A stretch of 64,000 nt of DNA from Nereocystis luetkeana. Lineage: Eukaryota; Sar; Phaeophyceae; Laminariales; Laminariaceae. The position numbers were made by a program, and so were the translations under genes. Location: the NCBI GenBank assembly GCA_031213475.1, contig JARUPZ010000024.1:1054001-1118000 (forward strand), written 5' to 3'. Under the pieces are notes generated by a model. It was not told where the DNA came from. It did not search any database and was given only the letters and a program-made list of their open reading frames with translations. This document shows, one piece after another, positions 11,701 to 23,700 of this stretch. Within the stretch, counting starts at the first letter, position 1. Each line of letters begins with the position of its first letter.

Positions 11701-14700
11701 TCTCGGAGGAACATTTTTTCCACCAAACAGGCCCCATAAGACGTGATTTTGATAAAATCTGATCAGATATGGGACCAGATACCCCGAAGCCTCCGTAAAC
11801 AGTCATATAACCACCTAAAACAAAATTGCATAAGATCCAGCCTAAGTCCACCTTTCCATAAACTTGCTATTTTGGCAAATAATTTGCCAAATATGTGTCG
11901 TTAGAAATGCCCCTACCAAGCCTACCAGCCAATCCAACCGACTCTCCAAGCCAATCCATCCAACCAATCCACCAATCAGCCAAATCAACCAACCAGCCAA
12001 TGTCTGACCAAGCCATCAACCAACCAGGCCACCAATTCAACCGATCAACCAATTTAACCATCACACAAACTCACCGACCGACCCTCAGGTGATAGACCTG
12101 GACACCCAGTGGCGCGACTGTCGCTCTCGCATCGACTTCCTGAACAAGGACAAGAACCGCTTCCAGAAGGAGGTAACCAAGGCAAAAAAAGCCGGTGGGG
12201 AGGACCCGGAGAACGCCGCGAAGATCATCGAAGTGGTAAAGGAGGTCAAGGTCGTGGAAGCCAGGTTGGGTGAGTTCTGCGTTAACTACCGTATACGACG
12301 GTGTATAATAGCACACCCCCGGTGATAGCATCTGGGGTTCTAAAAAAAACCTTACCACCCGTTGTGTTATACTCCGGGGGTGTGATATACAGCGTAACCC
12401 GGTGATAAATCGGGTGACGAGTTTTGGGATTTCGTAAGGCGTATCACCGGGGATGTGATATAATGGGTGTAGTAGCGGTGGTTGCAAAGGAGTTTGGCTG
12501 CCGCACTCCAAGCATGCAGGCGCGTGAGTGAAATGGGCGTGATATAAATTAGTGGTGGGAGGTTTTGCTGCCACACTCCAGGAAGGCGGCAAGGGGTGTG
12601 ATAACAAGGGGTGTGGTAGCAGTGGTTGGAGCTCTTGCTGCCAGCTTGTCCATCTGTTGTGGGGGCCTCAGCTGCAGATGCCGTGCTTGGCTTGTCTGTG
12701 GGATCTGCTGAGGGAGCCTCCGTACCAGACGCTTGCGCTGGCTTGACGGTGAGCTGTGCCGAAGGGAAAATATCAGTAGGCACGGGTGTGGTTGTCCGCG
12801 ACAAACACGCGATCGAGCCCTGAGTACCGGTAGCAGCAGTCGCTGGCGTCGAACAAGGGTCTAGCCCACTGGGACGGGCCACACGCTCGCAAGGCATTCG
12901 CACCTCCTCCACCTCTATGTTGCTGGTCTCCACCTTCTGCCGTGGTGCGCTCGCGCACCTGAGGGCACTGTGTGCTTACTCTCGTCACGATGTCACCTAC
13001 CTGGTGGGTGATGTCTTGGGGGTGTCATACTGAACATGGAGCATGACACCGCAGGGGGTGTGATATACAACCTACCCCCGTGATGAACCGGGTGGGTGTC
13101 TTGGGATTTCACTGTTTTTTTCACCCGAGTGGTATACTCCGGGGGGGGTGATATACAACGTATTGGGTGATATACACCGTCGTGTACGGTGTAGAGGTGT
13201 ACTTATTATCATGCGTGGCCGTAGTCTTATGACCATAGACCCTCGCATCGCTACAGCACGTCGGGACGGAGCACGTCGGGTTTTCACATACCAGGTAGAC
13301 ATTGCTTGCACCAAGCGCGAAGCGCCCTGAGGTGTTGGGCGAGTCGTATGAAGTGTGGGCTGCACCCTACTAAAAACCGCCTTTTAGGCGAATTTTCTTG
13401 CGTATGGATGATGACAGCGGCAATGAATTGTTTTTTTTCTGGTGTGGCCACTTCCAGAGACAGCATTGGATTTACTATGTAACCGCCTCGTGGGTGCGTT
13501 ACCGTATACACACTACGTCATACGACCATTCCACTTGTGCGGAGTTAAGGTTCTCCCCGCATAGAAATGATCTAACGCGACCACCAGCGGTGTTTATACC
13601 GCCACTAAATACAAAAAATGAAAAGGCTGGGGGGTGCCTGCTATGTGACCCCGGATCTGATTCACGACTATTAATACTGTAGGAGGGGAAGCAAGAAGGA
13701 CGAATATCATCAACGGGATGGAAAAAAAATCACACACACATAACACAAAAGCAGGGCGCTTTTAACTGGCCGTGACCCAACCCGCCGGTCGGGTCAGGAA
13801 GTTTTTGAAATCTCACGGGGTGGGCCGGGCCGGGTCGGGAGGCCTTCAAACTCTCACGGGTCGGGTCGGGTCACCGGGTCGGGTCGGGTCACCCATACTC
13901 AACCCAGCCCAACCCGACCCGCGAAGTTTGACCCGACCCGCGAGCAGCTCTGAAAAATGAACACGTACGAGTTATATCCCTGCTCACCAACCAAATGTGT
14001 ATTTTGTGAGATCGACTCGGTCTTGGCATTGCTTGATCTCTACCCCTCGCCTTGCGCTACTGGTCATAGTAAGCGGAATCCCCCCATCAGTCCTTCCAAA
14101 CTTCATCCATTTTTTATTACTTGGAAGTAGTATGGGACAAAAAAAAATCAGTGCTCAAAGTGTAATCGAAGGGTTGAACAAGCGAGCTGAAGCTCGCCAG
14201 ACACAAAACAGTCTTGTACGCAACAATCGATCTTATCATCAACGTACGTCTTGTGCGTGTGTGACTCGTACTCGCCTCCCTAAAGCCGAGCTGGGCCTAC
14301 AGGTGGCTAGGCTGCTGCCCAAGATCGGAAACATCGTTGCCAAGGACGTGCCCACTTCGGACGACGAGGAGAAGGACAGCATCGTCACGAGCACCTTCGG
14401 CCCTAACCCTTCGGGACAGCAGTACATGCACCACCACGAGGTGATAGGCGCTAACCCCCCGCTCCCCCCCGTCCCCTACCGAGAAAAAGTGTTCTGTAGT
14501 ATGTGGGAAAAAAGGTAGGGAGCGCCCAAATGTTGGAGGTGTCTCTACTAGGAGTAGGAACGGTGCTCCGTTTGCTCTGTCTTGAAGGGGATGCGTGTTC
14601 AAAGGTCGAATGACTAGGGCAAGCAACAAATGAGTACCCTCCCCTTTTCTTGTCTCGGAACGGGGTGCATGGTCAGGGGTCAAATGACTAAGGCAATCAA

Positions 14701-17700
14701 CAACTGCGTACACCCTCCCCCCCCCCCTCCCTACCGCCACCGATTCCTTAGGTTGATTGAATGTTGACCGGTTGCTTTGGAGCTAATCGGTCTGTTGGAA
14801 GGCGCTCGTTTTGTTAAGGTCAACGGGTCTGTTGAACATCAGTCGGTTCGTTGAAATTCGATAGGTAGAGCTGTGAAATAGCAGGATTTTACGACTAGTA
14901 TATAACCGGTAGGTTCCGTTAGCCAACTAACTGACTTAAACTGACAAATTGGTTTTTGCGACGCCAGCCGACTTGTCGACTCAAGGCAAGCGAGCGAAGG
15001 GAGCCAAATCGCCCCCCTCCCCGGCCATGGGGGCACCACCCAAAAACGAACAAATAATGTATCCCGCATAGAATAATCCTTCCTAAAAGTATGAAAACCC
15101 ATTAAGTCGGATAGTCGACACCTGCGGGAAACGACTGACTATTGGTCCGACTAGCAACTGGTTGGTAACTGACGTTGTGCCGACTCTCAGCTGAATATAT
15201 GGAACGCGCTATTATTCCCCTCTGCCGCCCCCACCTCAGTAAGTCCGTCGGAGGTCGATCGGTTGGTTGAACGTCAATGGGTTCGTTGAACTCCAATCGG
15301 TATGGTGAACGTCAATCGATTCGTTGAACTTCAGTGTGTTCGTGTACCGCCAGTCGGTTGATTGAATACCAATAAGTTCGTTGACCACCACTCGGTTCGT
15401 TCAGTGGGTTCGTTGAACGCTTCTCGGACCGACATCAATCAGTTTAGTTATAGTTGGACTCCGAGTTGGTTCGTTGACCGGCAACCGACTCATTGACAGC
15501 ATATCGGTTCGCCCTGCGTTCGATCGGCTCCATTGAGTCGGTGTTGCTTATTTATGCAGCGTACCGAGAGGAGCGCCTGAGACCGGAAGACACCCCCGAC
15601 CCCGCAAGACCGACCTCTTTCCGCGGAAGGGGTGGACGCTACCTGTTAGCCTTGGGCGCGTAGAGTGTTTAGCAAAAATATTAAACTCGGGAGTTTTTAA
15701 GTCAATACCGCCGTCTATCACACTAGGGTGATAGTACAACACACCTCCTCGGACGATTTTCAAAGCTGGGTTTCTCGACAGCGAGGATGGCGTACTGAAT
15801 ACGGCCAGCGATGCGTCTATCTATGCAACCTGCTCGACGAAACATTCACCAAATCCACCATGTTCGTTGTTTGTGCGCCCCCTTAACCCCTTTAGCACCG
15901 CACTCCCATATGTGGGGACAATTCACTCTAATTATAAGTAGTTTGTCCCCAAAACGGGACTGGGGTCCTAAGAGGGTTAAGGCATGTTTTGGAGGAAATC
16001 GGGTAAAAACATTTGTCTTTTAGAGGGTGTCTAATCTTATCACCCTATTACGGGGGGGGCATGTTAACTAGGACCTATGGTACACACAAACACATATGTG
16101 TTTTGCTATTTTTACTAACACTATTCGGTCCTATTAACTATGGTCCCCCGTAATAGTTTGATAGTGTTATGCGGTATATGTTTCGTTCGACTTTCGCACA
16201 GAACGTAGCGGATCTTTTTTGGTTTGCTGAGGTAAGTGTAAGCCAATTAGAGATCGGTCCGAGTTGGTGATTCTCAACCCTTTTGCGACTGCAGAGGGGA
16301 AAAACCCGGCGACTGCTGCATCGGCCACCGCGTGCGGTTGGGAGACTATTTACGGGGGACCTTAGTAAGTAGGACCAAATATTGTTAGTAAAAATAGGTA
16401 AATATATACCATGGTAGGTTTTTGTGTGTACCGTAGGTCCTGTTCACTATGGTCCCCCGTAATAACACCTCAGTTGCCGGCACTTTAATTCCTTGCGATC
16501 GCGCGACACGGGCGCCGCACGATATTTGCTGGTGTTGCTGGGTCGATAAACCCAAGCTTAAGCTTTTTTGTTTCGTTTTGTCGTTTTTTTCGAGGTCCCA
16601 AAGGTGTTTTAGAGTGATTTCGCGTCCTGTAGTGTTAAACATCTCTCCTCGGCTTCGTTCCTTCCCGTCGTAAAATCTGGTAGCATAGGGTTGTTTGTTG
16701 GGCTATTTTTTTTAGTCACTAATGGTCCAGTTTTGTTTCGTTGCTTCGTTACTTCGCAGTTTGTTGCTTTTTTGGTACCAAGTATATGTATTCATAGCTC
16801 ATTGTTTTTGACGAGTTTTGTTCAATTTGCTGTTGTGTTCTATAAAAGTTAGAAAAATGTGAGATCCAACATTTTCTCGGAACTCTCTTTTGCAATCTGC
16901 GTGGGGTACTTGGATCGCGCGTGCTATATATAACACGGAGCTCTTGTTTGTGTTCACTAATTTGTTTTTTTCATTCCTTCCTTTTGTTTTATGTTTATTG
17001 TTTTTTGTTTCCCCTTTTCTCTTTTTGTTTTTCCGTGTTTTTTGTAAAAAAAACAAAAAAAAGGTTTTGCACCGCATCGGCGGATACGAGCCGGAGAGGG
17101 GAGTGGGCGTGGCGGGGCACCGCGCTTACTTTTTGCGCGACGCCGGACTGCTCCTGAACCAGGCCTTGATCAACTACAGCATCGCCTTCCTCAGGAAACG
17201 GTGAGTGGCCTGTGTCCCTGCGGGCATGGAGACGCCCGTTTTCAGCATCTACGAAGTACTGTCCGCAAATACAAGGACCGTTTATGCATGTGTATTTTTA
17301 TAAAAGTGTTACTTATATTTTCGCACAGCATGATCCGTAAATACAAGGACCGTTTGCACATGTGTATCTTTATAAAAGCGATATTCATATTTTCGGACAG
17401 CATGATATGCTACACACTCTTCGGAAGCCGCGGTTCGACTCCTTGACCGACCGCCCCTCTCGAATAGAAGTACTTATGGCCTCTTGTACACCGCAATGGC
17501 CCCTCTACGAGTGTATTGCCGGTATGCGCCAGCCGGCAATACCGGCACGACGGCGGCAATCGGCACTATATACCCCGCGCACTGCCATACTTGTTAATCG
17601 CGTACCTGGTATGCGCCAAGCGCTTTCATCGGCACTACAGCAAGCAGCCGGCACTGTCATACTCAGCCGGCACTACTAGAGGGTCACGACAGATATAGGC

Positions 17701-20700
17701 CAAATAAGCCTTGGCTCGCATTTTCAGCCTAGTTTGATTATTGCCCTCCCCTCCATGTATCAACCATTGGTAAACCGCAACTTGTAACAGCCACCGCGAA
17801 CAACCATTGTTAACAACCATTGTTAACTGTCATTGGTACCAGCCATTGTGAACAACCAATGTTATCAAACCATTGTTCGGGGAAGCACGCGGTCTCGATG
17901 CCACCGCTCTTCAATATGGGAGGCGCCGCATGCCCATTTTCAAGCTTCGTTAACGACGAGCCCCCCCTTCATCACGACCCCCGTGTACCAACCATCGTTA
18001 ACAACCATCGTTAACAACCGTTGTTACTCAGGCAGTACTCGGTGTTGCAGCCTCCGTTCTTCATGACGAAGGATGTCATGGCCGGAGTGGCCCAGCTCGA
18101 GCAGTTCGACGAGGAGCTCTACAAGGTGCGGAGGCGGTTGTTTTTTTGCCGAGGGCTAAATACTAAACCTTGGCCCAGCTTCGCACGGACAAACTGCTTT
18201 ATATATGCCTTTGACCTTAGTCCCTATCCCCTCGTGACCCCAGCCCTCCTGCCGCCCTGGAGACTACCGCAATAAATACATCAACCATATGCTCACTGCG
18301 GACGGGTGCATATACCGTGCCCCAGTTTCGCGTCGAAAAAATGGTTGAAGCATACTTGACTTTTAGCTCTTGCCTTAACTATATCTCTGCCCCCCCCCCC
18401 CCCTCGAAGCTATCGTCCATTGCAAAAAAGTGCACATCAAAAGCGGTTCTTGGTATGTAGGATGCAGCTCACCCTTCATGCGACTCGCCCAACACCTTGA
18501 GTCGGTTTGCGGTTCGCGGTGGGTGCGAGCAGTCTATGCCTGGTCGGTGAAAACCCGATGTGCTCCGTCATTACTGCGTGAATACGAGTATCTACGGTCA
18601 CACGACTACGGCCATGGAGGACACGAGTATCCCCCCCCCCCCCCCCTCCGACTTCCTGGCGGATTTCTTCAAATTTAGATGAAATGAGGAATTGGTGTTG
18701 ACTCTCATCCAATTTTGTCGCAGCTGGGCCAAATCGTGAGCAGAGTTCGCCGCTTTTAGGAGAAAATGGTTGCACACACACTACTGTGTACCTGGTACGA
18801 TGCAGGAACAAAGCTGATCGATGTGTGTGTGTTTTTTTTGTATCCTTCCCGTTTGTTATCTCCGCCCCTCTTTTCCCTCTCCTCCTTCTAAATGAGAACG
18901 TACGGTACGCGCATCGCGTGCATTGTGCACTCGGGCGGCGGTTGGGGCTTGAGTTCTCGTCACCGTACCCTCAACGTACGGTGTTGTTGTGATGATACAG
19001 TCCTCGACGTTGTGACCATCAGGAAGGAATCTGGCCACATCCTTTCTTGGACCTTCTTGTTGTTGTTTCGTCTATTTTCTCAGTTACTTTCATCGCCCTT
19101 CTTTTCTCTCTCCTTCCTATTCCGGGGGGCATAGTAAATAGGACCAAATATGGTCTGTAAAAATAGGTAAACATACAGGTTTTTGTCTGTACCATAGGTC
19201 CTATTTACTATGCCCCCCCGCAATAGTCGTACCTCAGATCCGGGGTCACATAGCAGCCTCCCCCCTCCCACCGTGGTTCTTGCCTTCATTGGTCATATAT
19301 ATCGCGAGAAGACTTCAGCCATTTCTTCCCTCTATTTCAACTCGCGTCGATTGGGTCCGATTGGCTTATGGCCAGGGTTAGGCTTGATTCTATTCGTCTC
19401 ACACTCAGTGACCCTCAAACCATTTTCTTTATGTATGTGGTGAGTCGCCTGCCCCCCAAGGCGTTCGCGTTTCTGCCTAGATACCGATCGTGTGGGAACC
19501 TTCTCGTGGAAAGAAATACGTGAGGAGGGAGGGGTAATGACCAGGTATTTATCGGGGAGACTGTCCACCGCTTTCGTCCAAGCTGCTGGGCCAAGCCGTG
19601 AACATGAATTACTGCACGAAAACGCCGACGTATCCCTTTGGGGACTCCCATATTAAGCGCCCTAAAAAAAATGAAGGGAACAGCGAAGGGGGCAATTGAT
19701 GTCTCGACCCGGCTAGGGAAAAAAACGTGCTGCGGTCCGAGTACTGCTAAGGTGCGCGCGAGCTGCGCACAGCTTTTAGTTACTTGGCCGTTCTGACGCG
19801 CCCCGTACCCCAGCAAGCCAGGTTGCTTCATGCGGCTGCTGCTGTAATCGTGGTTTACTACAGTGATGATCCATAGATGTATAGTTCCGGTATCATATGC
19901 GCCGGCCAACAATACCAGCACTATAGCGGCAACCGGCACTATAATAACTACTCCGCACACTGCCACAATGGTTACTCCCATCTGTGCCAAGCGATTGCAC
20001 AGGCACTATATAGCGGGCTACTGGCACTACTGTATTTATCATGGTTTCCCTCCTAAGGGTCAGTTCCTTCCCCTTAATTTTGCACCAGACATGCGTCAAG
20101 ATGAGCCGAGTTTCGACGCCCCCCGCCTCCTCGGCCTTGTTTTTCGTGCGCGCGCGTGTCTGGTTCGGCTGGTTTGGCTGGTTGGCCAGGTTAGCGGAGA
20201 GGGCACGGAAGAGAAATACCTCATCGCTACCTCGGAGCAGCCTTTGTGCGCCTTCCACAAGGGGGAGTGGCTCAAGGAGTCCGAGCTTCCTCTCAGGCGA
20301 GCGATCACTACACGCATGGTTTCGACGGCTAGACAGTGACGATGATGGTGATTGGAACTTAGGTATATCTCATCATGTAGTGGGTACCCCCCGCTCATGA
20401 GAGCGTACGCTGAGGTATTGGTACAGTCGGGAGGGGCCGGGTTCGGCTGGACCCGCCTGCACCAAAGCCATAATATATTTTCCACTGTAGAAGAGAGAGA
20501 ACGGTAGTTCAGTCAAGATACGTACCATATGTGTTTTCGGCCTGCATGTACCACACGTCTTTTAACCTCTCGAGACTCCGGAGGGAAAATCTGACGATAC
20601 AAAATCGACGGTTACAGCAAAGGCTACCGCGTGATTGGCGGGTTACACAAAGTGGTCTCCGAGTTTTCAATTGGAAGGAGGCGTGCGGCACGGGTGCAAC

Positions 20701-23700
20701 ACGATCCCACTTGCACTGCTATTAATAGGCGCTGACGCTTGAATGGTTGACAGCACCAAAGTTACCAACCATTGTTACGGTCGCTATCTCTACACACCCG
20801 AAGGGGTTTGAAGAAGTCGGGGTACCAACTACAGTTAGTACCGTGTCTCATCTGCGTGATGAAAGTTTCGCCAACAAAAACAGGCTTACGAAAACGTCTC
20901 GATGAAAGAAGAGCTAAGCACCAGGTAACAGGATAGCACGTGCACGACAGTACATCCCGTTGCTGCGGGCGGTGGTCGCGGCCGAAGAAAGCAGACGCAC
21001 AACATAGCAGCACGTCGTAACAGCCCCCACGCGTAAGATGAAGGGCTGCGCACCACCCCACGAAGATCCTCCGGGGTGAACTTCCGATCCCTGCTTCTAC
21101 ACCAGGGCTGTGAATCGGAGCCGGTCCACCCACCCAACTATTCGGAGTGGTTTGAGTCGGATTTAGAATCGGCAAATCGGGACGGTTTGTTTTTGCCGGC
21201 ATAACATTGGCAAAATATCGGTAAATTATCGTTCCGATTTCCGTACTCGCCCTCATCAACTTTTTCGTGTTGTTTAGTAAAAAACTCGATTATCGTTCGA
21301 TCTCCACCTCTTCAGAATACAGGTTACCCCTTCATTTCGTGTAAATGGTTGATGCCTGGGTGAACGAACAGGGGGTTGACTCTGCCCTGCCGATGTTTGT
21401 TTCGGGCAGGTATGGAGGCGTGTCAACCTGTTTCCGGAAGGAGGCGGGGGCTCACGGTAAGGACACGTGGGGCATCTTCCGAGTCCACCAATTTGAGAAG
21501 GTGGAGCAGTTCTGCATTTGCGAGGGAGATCTGGAGAAGAGCTCGGCCATGCAGGACGAGATGGTGAGAGAGAGCCGCCCTGCTGGGTTAACACGCCGTA
21601 TTTATGTATCATGGCTGCTATTGTTAGTGTTAAGACACGAGACGATACTCAAAATCGATACGTACGCGATATGGGATTGTCGAGATGGCGAGTCGCCCTG
21701 CTCGGTCAACACGGCGTATGCATGAATCATACCTGGTTGTGTGGAAGGTGGGATGATAGTCGAGTTACGTTATGCGATACCGATGGGATACTGTGAGCAC
21801 AACACTAGTAACAACAGCAGCGGGTCGACCTGAGTACAGCAAAGCACAGCAAACGGTAACGACGAGTTCATGTTAGCACACGAAGAGCAACATACGAATA
21901 CTCCTCTACTCTACTCTGTTTGTAGCATGACCTCGTTTGTGCGCTTGCCCTACTGTGTGGTTGGCCGGTTGTGTCGCGCGCTCAGAGCAAGACGGCGGAG
22001 GAGTTCTACCAGAGCTTGGGAATATCGTACCGGGTGATAAACATCGTCTCGGGCGAGCTGAACAACGCAGCCATCAAGAAGTACGACCTCGAGGCGTGGT
22101 TCCCGGCGTATGAGGAGTTCCGAGAGCTCGTATCGTGCTCCAACTGCACCGACTACCAGGTGCGTGCCAAGAGTGTACAGCATTGCATCCATACCGTGTC
22201 CCTCTTTGCCTCTATTGCTCTTTTGCGTAAATTATTACGGGGGACCATAGTTAATAGGACCAAATACTGTTAGCAAAAATGGGTAAATATGTAGGTTTTT
22301 ATGTATACCATAGGTCCTCCTACTAACTATGGTCCCCCGTAATAGTCAATCCACACTAATACCTACCAGGTACCAGGTACCTGCTATGTACGTATCTCAA
22401 GACATTTTTGATTAACCAATCAATTGAATTAATCAAGTAAAGATATTGATTAATTATCAACAACCAAGTAGAGATTTCGGTTAATTAATCAAGTAAAGGC
22501 ATTGATTAATGGATGAAGTCAAGTCATTGATTCGTTCAATCAGTTTAATCAATTCAGCAGTTAATTTGATATCTCCCTACCCCTTACGCTGTGTGTCTGA
22601 TATGGGCTGCGAGCAGAAACAGATTGGCACGGCGGCGGGGGTTACTCTAGGTTGACACATGAAACCTACTGGTTCAATCTTGGTTCTGCGTGAAACTGTG
22701 ACGATCTTAACCCTTTTTTTTCGGGTTTTGTTACCCATCCGCCGGAGCTTCTAAAAATTGTGACCCCCCCCCCCCCTGTAAACAATGGAAACCCCGTAAA
22801 CAATCGGGCTCTATAGTATATACCATATTTATCGAAGATGGGTTACCTGCCGAATTTATCGGAAGGAGCAAACAATTGCAACCATAGTTGACGAATGCAG
22901 CCATGCCTCACGAGTACCACTACTACTACTACTACTATTACGGGGGGCCATAGTAAATAGGACCAACCATTGTTGGTAAAAATAGGTGAATATGTAGGTA
23001 TTTGTGTGTACCGTAGGTCCTGTTTACTATGGTCCTAACCCCGTAGTGTTTTATTGTACTACGTGTACATTCTGCTTGTAGGCGAGTATGCCTCGGCGGC
23101 TAGGGTGCAACGGTAGGCATGCGAGCAGTTCCGAAGGCTCGTTTCGTGCCCTGCGTGGTAACTGCACCAACTGCCGGGTGGGCGGGTGGATGCAAAGATG
23201 ATACGAGTAGAAGCCCGCGATTTTACCCCTCGACTGTCCGCCCCCTACACTAAAATGTACCTGGTACCTGGTATACAGTGACGCCAAAAGGCCTTGGCAC
23301 GAGACCGCGTTCGGACCTCTTGACTGACCGCCCGGTACACTAAAAACAGTATGGTTAGGTGAAGATAGGCTTTGACAGGAGACCGCGGTTTGACCCCTTG
23401 ACTGACCGTCCCTATACACGAAAAACAGCATAGTAACGCCGAAATAGGCCTTTTGGCAGGAGACCGCGGTTTGACTCCTTGCCTGACCGCCCGTTTACAC
23501 TAAACCAGTGTATTTAGGCCAAAGTAGGCCTTGACAGGAGTCCACGGTTTGACCCCTTGACTGACCGCTCCACCTACACTGAAAATGGCATGTTTAGTCT
23601 AAAACAGACCTTGACAGGAGACCGCGGTTTGACCGCTTGACTTACAGCCCGCATGCACTAAAACCAATACGTTTACGCCCAAATAGACCTTGACAGGAAA

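Noticed and set aside
14321..14440. Acceptor CTACAG|GTG at 14312 for SerRS exon 3
   Set aside because: It would break the phase with exon 2; CTAAAG|CC at 14286 keeps the frame and adds a plausible coiled-coil segment.
22931..22945. CRISPR-like or other prokaryotic arrays among the tandem repeats
   Set aside because: No fixed repeat with unique equal-length spacers is present; all arrays are degenerate tandem repeats in a eukaryotic, intron-containing context.
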